Position numbers and translations under genes: made by a program
Notes under the pieces: model-generated
The model's input: the letters and a program-made list of their open reading frames with translations, nothing else
The model's database searches: none
Told to the model about the DNA's origin: nothing
Shown here: positions 21,697 through 29,607 of the stretch, piece by piece
Layout of the letters: every line of letters starts with the position of its first letter
How positions within the stretch are numbered: position 1 is the stretch's first letter
Assembly (NCBI GenBank): GCA_027490985.1
Contig: JAIXXC010000050.1
Location: 1-38,451 of the forward strand
DNA: 38,451 bases
Source of the DNA: Verrucomicrobiales bacterium
GTDB lineage: Bacteria > Verrucomicrobiota > Verrucomicrobiia > Limisphaerales > UBA9464
Direction of reading: 5' to 3'

Positions 21697-23148
21697 TCAG
21701 GGATTCCCGATTTTCTGGGCAGCGGATCCGGATCCGGACGAGGCTCCGGCGTCGGAGGGGGCGCTGCCGTCCTCGGCTTCGAGCTCGATGGGAAAGGGCA
21801 ATCCCAGGCGGGTCAGATCGCGCAGATACACCAGGCGGGCCGGTGGGCTGGCCACGTCGATCACCGCCTCCAGCACCCGGAACTTGCCCGACCGCGCGCC
21901 GTAGCCGACGACGTTGAATCGGTATTGGAGGCTGCGCGTGGTCAGGAACGGGGCGATCTCCCGGAATCGATCGGCTTCCACCAGGTTCTCGATATGGATC
22001 CAGGCGACCGAACTGCGCCGTTCGGCCGGCAGGTTGCGGCGGGCCGACAGGATGTTTTCGGCCAGCGCGTTGTCGATGCCCGGCACCAGTTGCAGGACGC
22101 TCGCCGGAGCCGTATTGACGTTGATGCGACCCACCAACTCGGCCTCGGCCGAGCCCGTGAACCGGTCGAGCACCAGCGCCAGCGACTCTTTGCCGACGCC
22201 GGTGGGGACGGCCCGGTCCTGACCATCCGCCCCCTTCAGGGTGACCGTGGCTTCGAGGAGTTCGGCCGGGTCGAGGACCACGCTTTTGGACGCCCCGAGT
22301 TCCGAGACGAAGGCCACGAAGGCCGGGGGCAGGTCATTGGTGTCGGTGAGCGCGGCGTCCGGGGTGTTCAGGTTGAACCGACGACGGCCGGTGCGGTCGG
22401 TGTTCGGTTCCCGGGAGTACACGGTGAGCAGGGGCAGCAGTCCGGGTTGGAGTCGGCCGTCGGCATCATCGGGCGGTTCCCGTTCGTCGCCATCGTCTTC
22501 ATTCGGGTCCAGCGAGAAGTTGCGGTTGGCGTCTTCGCCCAGCACGACGGCCGGGGTGAATCCGCGGACGAGGAGGAGTTGCTCCACCGTCGAGAGCGGA
22601 CCGTTGGCGATCCGGTAGGGCTGGGGGAGCGCGTTGTAGTATTCCTGCTCGGCGCCTTCGGGGCGGGGGACGTCGTCGGCGTCGACGAAATCGAGCAGCG
22701 CATCGGTCAGCGATGTCTTCATCCCGGGCAGACGGCTGACCATCGAGGTGGTCGCCGCATTGAGGTTGAGCTTGGAACCCTCGTCGGTGAGGCCGAAGCG
22801 GATGCCGCCCTCGGGATTGGCCGAGTAGAGGGTCCAGCGCCATTCCTCACCGCCATCGTCATAAAGCACGCGGTCTTTGAAGCGTTCGGGGGCGTCCATC
22901 CACGTGGTGTCGCCGGGCTGGAAGGCCGAAGCCAGACGCATGGCTTCCCGCACCCCGCTCATCGCCGTGGCCCATCCCTGTTCCGAGGCCGAACCGGTGG
23001 CTCCGGCAGTCTCCTCCGAACGCATGCGGAACATCAGGCTCAGGGCGATCATCGACAGGAGCATCACCACGATGAGCACGCCCACGAGCACGAAGCCCGG
23101 GGTGGGGCGGGAGGCCGACCGAGGTGGGCTGGATCGGAGACGCTTCAT
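21697..23148 (-). CDS. gspK: type II secretion minor pseudopilin GspK
   Basis: The protein has 483 residues, longer than the usual 300-350. A basic leader is followed by 'PGFVLVGVLIVVMLLSMIAL', a prepilin peptidase site (Gly/Phe) without Glu at +5, as is normal for GspK. The body has the GspK hallmarks: 'DEGSKLNLNAATTSMVSRLP', 'DALLDFVDADDVPRPEGAE', 'GPLSTVEQLLLVRG' and a later helix-hairpin-helix-like 'GRINVNTAPASVLQLVPGI'. Acidic clusters such as 'DPNEDDGDE' may bind calcium, as in known GspK. Family knowledge: GspK caps the pseudopilus tip together with GspI and GspJ. Its ATG overlaps the stop of gspJ by 4 bases. The C-terminal tail is Ser/Gly-rich. Confidence 0.9.
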   Translation of the reverse strand: MKRLRSSPPRSASRPTPGFVLVGVLIVVMLLSMIALSLMFRMRSEETAGATGSASEQGWATAMSGVREAMRLASAFQPGDTTWMDAPERFKDRVLYDDGGEEWRWTLYSANPEGGIRFGLTDEGSKLNLNAATTSMVSRLPGMKTSLTDALLDFVDADDVPRPEGAEQEYYNALPQPYRIANGPLSTVEQLLLVRGFTPAVVLGEDANRNFSLDPNEDDGDEREPPDDADGRLQPGLLPLLTVYSREPNTDRTGRRRFNLNTPDAALTDTNDLPPAFVAFVSELGASKSVVLDPAELLEATVTLKGADGQDRAVPTGVGKESLALVLDRFTGSAEAELVGRINVNTAPASVLQLVPGIDNALAENILSARRNLPAERRSSVAWIHIENLVEADRFREIAPFLTTRSLQYRFNVVGYGARSGKFRVLEAVIDVASPPARLVYLRDLTRLGLPFPIELEAEDGSAPSDAGASSGSGSAAQKIGNP

Positions 23149-23930
23149 GGCGTGGGCATCTCGTCGGTCATCGCCGGTTCCGCCGAGACCGGCGACGCGT
23201 TGAGTGCCGCGGGCAGCGCGATGACCCGCCGGAACACCTCGAAGGGATAGTCGGGTGCCTCGGGGCTTTCGGACGCCGGCTCGAGGGAGTCTTCATCGGG
23301 AGGCTCGAGTCCGAGCGACACTTCGACGGCTCCGGGAGGTTGAGGCTTCTCCCAGGTGTTCTGCCATCGAGAGCCGTCCCAGTAGCGGAATCGGAGGTAG
23401 GCGATGGCCTCGGATAGCGGCGTCCCGCCCGAGGGGATGACCGAATTGGTGCCGCCTCCGGGGGGCGCTTCGACTTCGGTCAGGACATTGGTGGAGACCT
23501 GTGCGCTGGCCGTGTGGGTGCGCTCTTGCCGGAACAACCCCGGTTGATTGGTGTCGGCAGACCACCGGTAGGCGACCTCCACCCAGTCGGCTTCGGCGAG
23601 GCTCGCGCGGCCGAGATTGCCGCCTCGCCAGGGAGTCTTCGAGGGCACCGCCGTGTGAAGGATTCTCAGGGAGTGCGAATCTCCGGACAGGATCGGGGTT
23701 CCGGCGGTACCCGGGGGCGCGGTCCGCAATTCGGTGCTGATCCGGTCCATCACCAGACGCACCGCCGACAGGGCGTCGGCCTTGCGGAGGATCTCTTCTC
23801 GCAGAATCGCCGCCTGCCGGTAGAACACGAGGACTCCGGTGAGCAACCCCACGGCGATCACGATCGCCAGGACCACTTCGATCAAGGTGAAGCCTCGAGG
23901 CCGTCGGCCCGCCTGTGCCGGGATTGTCAT
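23145..23930 (-). CDS. gspJ: type II secretion minor pseudopilin GspJ-like
   Basis: The protein has 261 residues. The prepilin site 'RGFTLIEVVLAIVIAVGLLT' has Gly before Phe and Glu at +5. The body begins with an amphipathic helix ('ALSAVRLVMDRISTELRTAP') and contains 'LRFRYWDGSRWQNTWEKPQP', a Trp/Tyr stretch characteristic of GspJ ('v.frYyDG..W...W'). The C-terminus is extended and acidic. It overlaps gspI and gspK by 4 bases each, so the three are translationally coupled. Expected role: tip complex of the pseudopilus with GspI and GspK. Confidence 0.83.
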   Translation of the reverse strand: MTIPAQAGRRPRGFTLIEVVLAIVIAVGLLTGVLVFYRQAAILREEILRKADALSAVRLVMDRISTELRTAPPGTAGTPILSGDSHSLRILHTAVPSKTPWRGGNLGRASLAEADWVEVAYRWSADTNQPGLFRQERTHTASAQVSTNVLTEVEAPPGGGTNSVIPSGGTPLSEAIAYLRFRYWDGSRWQNTWEKPQPPGAVEVSLGLEPPDEDSLEPASESPEAPDYPFEVFRRVIALPAALNASPVSAEPAMTDEMPTP

Positions 23931-24376
23931 GGGGCGGTGAGCGGATCGTCCGGGGTGGCCTGTTCCGGATCGGCCTCATCCGGGGCGGCGGCGGTTCGCG
24001 AGGGCACCAGAAGGATCTGGGCGAGGCGGCGGACCAGTTCCGGATCGGCGTGGCGGATGATGATCTCGTGAGGGGAACCCGGCGCATCGGCCGAGGGCGC
24101 GACGATTTGCCAAGTCCAGTTGGTGAAGGGGGCCTCGAAGGGGGCCGGCCCCAGTACCGCCGGAGACCTGAGGCCGCTTTCCAGTTCGGCCACGACCGAC
24201 GCGGCCAGATTGTCGGCGTGCACGCCCAGTCGGAGTCGTTCTTCGCTGTCGATCGCCGCTTGCATGGCGCTGCTGACGACCGCGGCGGCGCTGACGAACA
24301 GCACCAGGGCCAAGACCACTTCCAGCAGCACCGAGCCGCGTGTCGGTCGGGTGGGGATGGAAGACCGATTCAGCAT
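23927..24376 (-). CDS. gspI: type II secretion minor pseudopilin GspI-like
   Basis: The protein has 149 residues. The N-terminal methylation-type segment 'RGSVLLEVVLALVLFVSAAA' has Gly at -1, Ser rather than the usual Phe/Met at +1, and Glu at +5. After the helix, 'DNLAASVVAELESGLRS' fits the GspI pattern (the 'A...A..vm.el' region), and 'NWTWQIVAPS' resembles the conserved W-x-W stretch of GspI. The C-terminal 20 residues are acidic and Pro/Ala-rich. Assignment rests on this pattern plus its place between gspH and gspJ. It overlaps gspJ by 4 bases and lies 42 bases after gspH. Confidence 0.78.
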   Translation of the reverse strand: MLNRSSIPTRPTRGSVLLEVVLALVLFVSAAAVVSSAMQAAIDSEERLRLGVHADNLAASVVAELESGLRSPAVLGPAPFEAPFTNWTWQIVAPSADAPGSPHEIIIRHADPELVRRLAQILLVPSRTAAAPDEADPEQATPDDPLTAP

Positions 24377-24418
24377 CGCGTGGGCAGGAAGACGGGGCGA
24401 TGCCGCCTCGGACGGGTT

Positions 24419-25366
24419 TCAGCGTCGGGCTTTGAGCGGGGCCGCGGAGCCGTTGGCCGAACGCGGGGTGGCCCCCGAAGCCGGGGAACCCGGATCGGTA
24501 GCACCGCCGGCGGTCGGTTCTGCCGACGCACCGCCGGCCGAGGCCCGCCAATGGCGCCGGGTCGTCCCGGTGACGCTTTCCAAATGCACGGCCACCTCGC
24601 GGACGTCGTCGCTGTCGCGGGACGCCAGAACGATGGTGGCTCCGTCGCAGGACCCGTCGGGATAGAAGGTGATGGTGGACTCGCCCGGATTTGCTTCACG
24701 AACCGGTCGATTGGAGCCGCCGAGGGGGGCTCCCATTTCGGTCGATAGTTCGCTCGAAGGATCGGTCGGATTGGTCGACTCGGTCGGGTTCGGGGAATAG
24801 GGCGAGTTCGCCACTGCGGATCCCGTCGGCCAGCTCGAGGAGCCGGAGTCTTCGTTGGATCCGTTGTCCTGGAATCCCGCCTCCGACGGTTGGTCTCCCT
24901 TGGATTCGCGTCCCACCGAGCGGATCTCAACCAGTTCGGACACGTCGGCCACATCGCCGGACAGCGACGGAATGGGCTCGAAGACGCCCGGTGCCCCGGC
25001 GGGGTCGGCTTCCCACAGGATGCTCAGGGAGTGGAGGGCGTCAGCGGCAAGGCCGGGGGCGTCGGACCGCGAGTCGCCCGAAGACGACGAGGAGGAAGCA
25101 GAGGCGTTCGAGGCGGCCGCCGCCTCGGAGGTGGTCACCACGATCTGGACCTTGCGGCCGGTATTGGCCGCATGGGCCCGGGCGAATCGCATGGCGGTCT
25201 CGACCCGCTCGACCCCTTCATTGAGTTGGGCGCTCCGCTGGAGGCCGGAGAACCCGAAGATCGCCGCCGCCATCAACCCGGCCAGCAAGGTGATCGCCAG
25301 CAGCAGCTCCACGAGAGTGAAGCCGCCGCCGCCGCGAGACCGAGGATGGAGGGGTGTCGACCGCAT
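24419..25366 (-). CDS. gspH: GspH-like pseudopilin with a long Ser-rich insertion
   Basis: The protein has 315 residues from the ATG at 25366, 8 bases after gspG. The prepilin site 'GGGFTLVELLLAITLLAGLM' (Glu at +5) is followed by 'VERVETAMRFARAHAANTGR', a good match to the GspH/FimT helix. GspH is normally 150-190 residues. Here a Ser/Ala tract (with 'ASASSSSSSGDSRSDAPG') and a Ser/Pro/Asn/Thr-rich central segment lengthen the protein. 'ESTITFYPDGSCDGATIVLA' near the end is the usual GspH/FimT 'l.F.pdGs...g.i.l' strand pair, so the fold is complete despite the insert. The C-terminus is again low-complexity. Expected role: minor pseudopilin next to the GspIJK tip. Confidence 0.8.
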   Translation of the reverse strand: MRSTPLHPRSRGGGGFTLVELLLAITLLAGLMAAAIFGFSGLQRSAQLNEGVERVETAMRFARAHAANTGRKVQIVVTTSEAAAASNASASSSSSSGDSRSDAPGLAADALHSLSILWEADPAGAPGVFEPIPSLSGDVADVSELVEIRSVGRESKGDQPSEAGFQDNGSNEDSGSSSWPTGSAVANSPYSPNPTESTNPTDPSSELSTEMGAPLGGSNRPVREANPGESTITFYPDGSCDGATIVLASRDSDDVREVAVHLESVTGTTRRHWRASAGGASAEPTAGGATDPGSPASGATPRSANGSAAPLKARR

Positions 25367-25374
25367 CGGTGCCC

Positions 25375-25920
25375 TTAATTGCCAGCGCCACCCGAAGTGC
25401 CGCCCGAGGTCGCACCGCCGGCGCCCGAGGTGTCGGATTCGGTGGCCATCTTGATGTCGTCGTCGTTGTCGGGTTGACCATCCGGTCCCACCGAGAAGAG
25501 CTTGTAGGGCAGGGCCGACTTGGCCCCATCGGAAGCTTGGGAACGGTCGACCACTTCGTAGCGGAGGGGGAATCCCCACGGGTCGTCCAAGCGGGTGCCG
25601 GGCTTCAGGTAGGGCCCCTGCCACTTCTCGCCTTGGCGCTCGTTCTCGAAGGTGGGTTTGGTCAACAGAGCATTGAGGCCACCCTCCTGCTCGGTCGGGT
25701 AATGGCCGAGGTTCAGGCGGTAGGTGTCGAGGGCGCTCGAGATGTTGTTGAGCAGCAGCCGGGTGGTGTTCTTTTCGGCGCCCTCCTGTTGGGGCAGCAC
25801 GAACACCACCAAGGCACCGGCCAAGAGCAGGATGATCACGATGACCAGCAGGATTTCGATGAGCGTGAAGCCTGCGGCCTGGCGGACGCGACGAGCGGAG
25901 GAGTGGAGCGAGAGTCTCAT
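25375..25920 (-). CDS. gspG: type II secretion major pseudopilin GspG
   Basis: The protein has 181 residues. The cleavage site and helix 'AAGFTLIEILLVIVIILLLA' are canonical (Phe +1, Glu +5). The globular part has the GspG signature 'LDTYRLNLGHYPTEQEGGLN' followed by 'KWQGPYLKPGTRLDDPWGFP'. The calcium loop is seen in 'SVGPDGQPDNDDDI'. After it comes a Gly/Ser/Thr-rich tail. This is the main subunit of the periplasmic pseudopilus and the first gene of the secretion operon. The ATG at 25920 gives a normal-length leader of 16 residues before the cleavage site. No clear Shine-Dalgarno is present. Confidence 0.95.
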   Translation of the reverse strand: MRLSLHSSARRVRQAAGFTLIEILLVIVIILLLAGALVVFVLPQQEGAEKNTTRLLLNNISSALDTYRLNLGHYPTEQEGGLNALLTKPTFENERQGEKWQGPYLKPGTRLDDPWGFPLRYEVVDRSQASDGAKSALPYKLFSVGPDGQPDNDDDIKMATESDTSGAGGATSGGTSGGAGN

Positions 25921-26044
25921 GCAGTTCAGAACTGAATCCTAATATTCCACGACGGTGAGCGCCTAGAGACAATTCAATGCAATTTCGTCTCCGATGGGCG
26001 GGTGTCGGCCGGTTTCCCCGCGATGAACGCCAGGGGTACCCGAG
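25921..26044 (-). promoter_or_regulatory. upstream region of the secretion operon, candidate -10 only
   Basis: The 124 bases between the ilvB terminator and gspG should hold the operon promoter. On the minus strand GAATATTAG (around 25940-25949) could be a -10 element about 20 bases before the start codon, but no TTGACA-like -35 stands at normal spacing. TTGAAT and TTGTCT occur 22-27 bases upstream instead. The region is AT-richer than the genes, as expected of a promoter. Confidence 0.25.
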
Positions 26045-26077
26045 AAAAAACCCGAAACCGTCGCCGGTTTCGGGTTT
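26045..26077 (-). terminator. intrinsic terminator of ilvB
   Basis: Arms AAACCCGAAACC (26048-26059) and GGTTTCGGGTTT (26066-26077) form a perfect 12-bp stem with a 6-base loop. Read on the minus strand, the stem is followed at once by a run of T (AAAAAA at 26045-26050 on the plus strand). It lies 25 bases after the ilvB stop and separates ilvB from the secretion operon, which is read in the same direction. Confidence 0.9.
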
Positions 26078-26101
26078 GAAAGGAAGGGGAAGGGGAATGC
26101 C

Positions 26102-27973
26102 TTACCAGCGCATGTCGGCGACGGTGCGGCCGGCCGGAATGAACGGCAGCACGTGCTCGGTGTAGGGCGTGATGACGTCGAGCACGTAGGGCGTCTCGGC
26201 GGCCAACATCCGCTCCAAGGCCGCACGCAAATCCTTGCGGTACACCACCCGTTCGCAGGGGACACCGAAGCTGGTGCACACCTTGACGTAATCGGGGTAG
26301 ATGCCCGAGCGGTTGTCCGGGTTGCCCAGGTAGGTGTGGCCGCGGTTGCCGTCGAAGAAGTTGTCTTCCCATTGCACCACCATGCCCAGGTGCTGGTTGT
26401 TCAGCACGATGGCCTTGGCGGCGATCTTCTCGACATGGGCCGTGGCCAATTCCTGGATGTTCATCAGGAACGACCCGTCACCGTCGATGTCGACGACCTG
26501 CTTGTCGGGGCGGGCCACCTTGGCTCCCAGAGCCGCCGGATAGCCGTAGCCCATGGAGCCGAGGCCGGCGCTGGTGATGAACTGGCGGGCGAACTTGTAC
26601 TTGTACCACTGGCCGGCCCACATCTGGTGCTGACCGACGCCGGTGGTGATGATCGCTTCGCCCTGCGTGAGCCGCCACAGTTCCTCGATGACCATCTGGG
26701 GCAGGATGTATTCCTCGCCTTCCTTGTGGAACGGCTTGATGTGGGCCGAATCGATGATCTGGCCCTCGGTGGTGTAGCGGAACGGAGCCTTGGCCTTCCA
26801 CTCGGCGATCTGGCTGTGCCAGGCCGGGAAGGTCTTCTTGATGCCCTTGCGCTGGGCGATGAGCGCATTGATGCGGTGCAGCGCATCCTTGAGATCGCCG
26901 TGGATGGCCAGATGGGCGCGCTTGTTCTTGTGGTGCTCGGAGGGATCGATGTCGAGGTGGACGATGGTCGCACCCTTGGCGAACTCGCTGAAGGCGCCGG
27001 TGACGCGATCATCGAACCGCACACCGAAGGCCAGAAGCAGGTCGCAGCCGTCCTTGAGCTTCACCATCGGCTCCGACGGATCGTTGCGCCGGGCGTACTC
27101 GCCGTTGACCGCCCAGTTGGCGAAGGCCGCACCGTGCATGCCCAACCAGCGCAGCGACAGCGGATGCTCCTCGGGGAAGCCGCCGATGCCCATCAGGGTG
27201 GTGGTCAGGGGGATCTGGGTGGATTCGGCGAATTGCAGCAACTCGGCCGAGGCGCCGGCGGTGATGATGCCGCCACCGCTGTAGATCACCGGTCGCTCGG
27301 ACTTCTCGATGAGTCCGACGATCTCGTTCAGCGCCAACTCGTCGGCGGCGACCCGGTCGGTGTAGCCGCGCAGGCGGGCCTTGACCTCGTCGAGCGTCGG
27401 CCAGACGGGGCGGGCCTTCTGTTGTTGGACGTTCTTGGGGAAGTCGATGACCACGGGACCCGGGCGACCGCTCTGGGCGATGTAGAACGCCTCCTTCACG
27501 ATCCGGGGGATGTCATTGATATCCGTGATCAGGTAGGAGTGCTTCACGATCGGCAGCGTCACGCCGATCATGTCGGTCTCCTGGAAGGCGCCGCGTCCGA
27601 TCATCGACTGGGCCACCTGGCCGGTGATGGCGATCAGGGGGCAGGAATCGACATACGCGTCGGCGATGGCCGTCACCAGGTTGGTCGCACCCGGTCCGCT
27701 GGTCGCCATGCACACGCCGGCCTTGCCGGTGGCGCGGGCGTAGCCCTCGGCGGCGAAACTGCCGCCCTGTTCGTGACGGGGAAGGATGGTGCGGATCTTC
27801 GACTTGGTCAGCGACTGATGGATCTCCATGCTCGCGCCGCCGGGGTAGGCGAAGATGACTTCGCAACCCTCGCGTTCGAGCGCCTCGACAAAAATCTCGC
27901 GCCCGAACATCAGGGGGCCGATGTCCTTGTTGCTGGTGGTCTGGTTGGTCTGCGTCGGGGTGGCCGTGCTCAT
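26102..27973 (-). CDS. ilvB: acetolactate synthase large subunit
   Basis: Thiamine-diphosphate enzyme that condenses two pyruvates, or pyruvate and 2-oxobutyrate, at the start of valine/leucine/isoleucine synthesis. It has 623 residues from the ATG at 27973. The N-terminal domain has '[13 protein letters not shown]' and the catalytic Glu68 in '[19 protein letters not shown]'. The middle FAD-type domain has '[16 protein letters not shown]' and '[15 protein letters not shown]'. The C-terminal ThDP/Mg site is '[18 protein letters not shown]' followed by '[16 protein letters not shown]'. The frame is open to 28075, but that longer form would translate through the terminator hairpin of the leader, so it was rejected. 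No small subunit gene (ilvN) is adjacent: the gene is followed directly by a terminator. Expression is probably controlled by the attenuator at 28025-28149. Confidence 0.95.
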   Translation of the reverse strand: MSTATPTQTNQTTSNKDIGPLMFGREIFVEALEREGCEVIFAYPGGASMEIHQSLTKSKIRTILPRHEQGGSFAAEGYARATGKAGVCMATSGPGATNLVTAIADAYVDSCPLIAITGQVAQSMIGRGAFQETDMIGVTLPIVKHSYLITDINDIPRIVKEAFYIAQSGRPGPVVIDFPKNVQQQKARPVWPTLDEVKARLRGYTDRVAADELALNEIVGLIEKSERPVIYSGGGIITAGASAELLQFAESTQIPLTTTLMGIGGFPEEHPLSLRWLGMHGAAFANWAVNGEYARRNDPSEPMVKLKDGCDLLLAFGVRFDDRVTGAFSEFAKGATIVHLDIDPSEHHKNKRAHLAIHGDLKDALHRINALIAQRKGIKKTFPAWHSQIAEWKAKAPFRYTTEGQIIDSAHIKPFHKEGEEYILPQMVIEELWRLTQGEAIITTGVGQHQMWAGQWYKYKFARQFITSAGLGSMGYGYPAALGAKVARPDKQVVDIDGDGSFLMNIQELATAHVEKIAAKAIVLNNQHLGMVVQWEDNFFDGNRGHTYLGNPDNRSGIYPDYVKVCTSFGVPCERVVYRKDLRAALERMLAAETPYVLDVITPYTEHVLPFIPAGRTVADMRW

Positions 27974-28024
27974 GTGGTGTGTCCTGGTTCTTGGCCGGTG
28001 GTCGTGGATTTCCCTGTTTGGAAC

Positions 28025-28056
28025 AAAAAACCCACGACCGTCGCCGGCCGTGGGTT
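28025..28056 (-). terminator. attenuator terminator upstream of ilvB
   Basis: AACCCACG (28029-28036) pairs with CGTGGGTT (28049-28056), and CCG/CGG inside extends the stem. On the minus strand it is followed by a T-run (AAAAAA at 28025-28030). It lies between the leader peptide stop (28072) and the ilvB start (27973), so it would stop transcription before ilvB. Its core (AAAAAACCC, ACCGTCGCCGG, GGGTT) is strikingly like the 3' terminator at 26045-26077. Confidence 0.85.
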
Positions 28057-28071
28057 CTTGTGAAAGCTGCA

Positions 28072-28149
28072 TCAAGCGTTACGACAAGTCCCCTCGGCGG
28101 CCTGTGGGCCACCTACCGATACGGGTACTACGTTGTGCGTCACGCTCAT
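28072..28149 (-). CDS. Val-rich leader peptide of the ilvB attenuator
   Basis: A 25-codon frame (ATG at 28149, TGA at 28072-28074) begins '[14 protein letters not shown]' and carries five valines in the first 12 residues. Four of these five codons are GTA, which should be the rarest valine codon in such GC-rich DNA. The stop lies 16 bases before the attenuator stem. Family knowledge: ilv operons of many bacteria are controlled by ribosome stalling at branched-chain codons in a leader, which prevents formation of the terminator. The layout here matches that: leader, internal hairpin, terminator with T-run, ilvB. Control by valine supply is inference from the codon content; no Leu or Ile codon is present. 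Confidence 0.78.
   Translation of the reverse strand: MSVTHNVVPVSVGGPQAAEGTCRNA
28096..28113 (-). other. hairpin inside the leader peptide frame
   Basis: On the minus strand GGTGGCC-CACA-GGCCGCC forms a 7-bp stem with one G-U pair and a 4-base loop. It starts immediately after the last Val codon, within codons 13-18 of the leader peptide. It could be the pause hairpin (segments 1:2) of the attenuator; a ribosome stalled at the Val codons would sit on its 5' side. I could not find a strong alternative pairing with the terminator arm by eye. Confidence 0.5.
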
Positions 28150-28329
28150 GACTGTGGGATAAGCTGGCCTGAATCGGCGGGAGCGGTCAAGGCCCAAGCC
28201 CAACATCACCGGGGTCGGGGCGGGGGCGCCCCCCGGTCCTTGAACCGTCGCCCGGTAGCCGTTGCCCGGTAGCCGTTGCCAATAGGCGCCTTGCCGCCGC
28301 GGGGTGGCTGCGGTTTGATCTGCGGCCAC
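28150..28329. promoter_or_regulatory. divergent region between the ilvB leader and hisS
   Basis: These 180 bases should contain two outward promoters. On the minus strand TTGACC (28185-28190) and CTTATC (28158-28163) resemble -35 and -10 elements, but are 21 bases apart, which is long for a sigma-70 promoter and would give a very short 5' end before the leader ATG. Nothing convincing was found for hisS. The region also holds the 14-bp tandem repeat at 28250-28277. Confidence 0.25.
28250..28277. repeat. 14-bp tandem duplication
   Basis: GCCCGGTAGCCGTT occurs twice without a gap (28250-28263 and 28264-28277), followed by three bases of a third copy. It lies upstream of hisS and may be a slippage product or a paired binding site. 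Confidence 0.6.
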
Positions 28330-29589
28330 ATGGAATGCCTTCCCGGTTTCCGCGAATTCTACCCCGAGCCGCTGCCTCTGAAGGACGCCTGGTCCTGCGA
28401 TGCGCGCAATCACCTCTTCGAGGCCTGGCGTCAGACCGCCCGCTGTTACGGGTTCCGTGAGTACGATGGGCCTCCGCTGGAACCCCTCGAACTCTACACG
28501 GCCAAATCCGGGGCCGAGATCGTGGGACAGTTGTTCAACTTCGTCGACAAGGGTGACCGGGCCGTGTCGATGCGACCGGAGATGACCCCGACCGTGGCCC
28601 GGATGATCGCGGCCGCCGAGCGCGCCTACAAGAAACCCATCAAGTGGTTCTCCATGCCGCAGCTCTTCCGCTACGAGAAGCAGCAGCGGGGCCGCCTTCG
28701 GGAACACTTCCAGCTGAATTGCGACATCTTCGGTGAGCCCGATGTGGCCGCCGATGCCGAGATCGTCGCGCTGCTCATCGACGTGCTGCGACGCCTCGGG
28801 CTCGAGGCGCAGGACTTCGTGGTCCGACTCAGCAGCCGCCAGGCCTGGCAGCGCTTCTACGAATCCCGTCAGGGAGACCCGGCCAAGGCCTACGAGTTCT
28901 ATCAGGTCATCGACAAGATCGAGCGCGAGAAGCCCGAGGTCACCGAGAGCCGCCTCAGGGCCTTGGGCATCGAGGTGACCGACGTGCGGAAGTTCATCGA
29001 ACTCGGCGAGCCCACCCCGGAACTGCAGGCCGTGCTCGACAACCTCGCGGCCCGGGGGCTCCGCGATTACGTCGCCATCGACTACAATGTGATCCGCGGC
29101 TTGGCCTACTACACGGGGATCGTCTTCGAGGCCTTCGACCGGAAGGGCGAATTCAGGGCCATCGCCGGCGGCGGCCGGTACGATCAGTTGGTCAAGCTGC
29201 TGAGCCAGGGCAAGGTGGATCTGCCGGCGTTGGGTTTCGGCATGGGCGATGTGGTCCTGCTCGAACTGCTCAAGGCCCGCGGCAAGCTGCCTGCGTTCAA
29301 TGCGGGGTTGGACTGCGTGGTGATCATCGAAGACGAGGCCCTCCGCCCCCAATCGCTGGCTCTGGTCCAGGAATTGCGCCAGATCGGACGGCTCGTCGAG
29401 TACAGCCTGACTCCGGCCAAGGGAGACAAGCAGCTCAAGCGGGCCCTGGAGCTGGGCGCCCGGTACAGTCACTGGGTGCAACGCGATGCCCAGGGCAGGA
29501 TTGTGTATCGGACGCGCCACCTGGCCAGCCGGTGCGAGCTGACCGGCGACCTCAAATCGGCCCTGACCACCAGCGATCCGCTGCGATAG
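28330..29589 (+). CDS. hisS: histidine-tRNA ligase
   Basis: Charges tRNA-His. The protein has 419 residues from the ATG at 28330, where the family start 'MECLPGFREFYPEPLP' begins; an upstream in-frame start at 28276 adds 18 unlikely residues. Class II motif 2 is 'FRYEKQQRGRLREHFQLNCD' (113-132). The HisRS-specific motifs are 'RGLAYYTGIVFEAF' (256-269) and 'AIAGGGRYDQLV' (278-289), followed by 'LGFGMGDVVLLELL' as motif 3 region. The C-terminal anticodon-binding domain covers about 328-410. In the first HisRS motif the common Asp of 'RGLDYY' is Ala, while the catalytic Arg256 is kept. The ABC ATPase gene starts 18 bases downstream and may be co-transcribed. Confidence 0.93.
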   Translation: MECLPGFREFYPEPLPLKDAWSCDARNHLFEAWRQTARCYGFREYDGPPLEPLELYTAKSGAEIVGQLFNFVDKGDRAVSMRPEMTPTVARMIAAAERAYKKPIKWFSMPQLFRYEKQQRGRLREHFQLNCDIFGEPDVAADAEIVALLIDVLRRLGLEAQDFVVRLSSRQAWQRFYESRQGDPAKAYEFYQVIDKIEREKPEVTESRLRALGIEVTDVRKFIELGEPTPELQAVLDNLAARGLRDYVAIDYNVIRGLAYYTGIVFEAFDRKGEFRAIAGGGRYDQLVKLLSQGKVDLPALGFGMGDVVLLELLKARGKLPAFNAGLDCVVIIEDEALRPQSLALVQELRQIGRLVEYSLTPAKGDKQLKRALELGARYSHWVQRDAQGRIVYRTRHLASRCELTGDLKSALTTSDPLR

Positions 29590-29607
29590 GGCGGCGCGGC
29601 CACGCTC

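Noticed and set aside
20492-23250. Long plus-strand frames opposite the PilMN and gspK genes (20492-21904 and 21574-23250)
   Set aside because: Both are antisense to well-recognised coding sequence and their translations have biased composition without motifs.
26102-28075. Longer ilvB start at 28075
   Set aside because: It would require translating through the attenuator terminator, and the extra 34 residues are basic and unlike the family N-terminus.
28250-28277. Tandem 14-mers considered as the start of a CRISPR or iteron array
   Set aside because: There are only two full copies with no spacers, and no cas or replication genes nearby.
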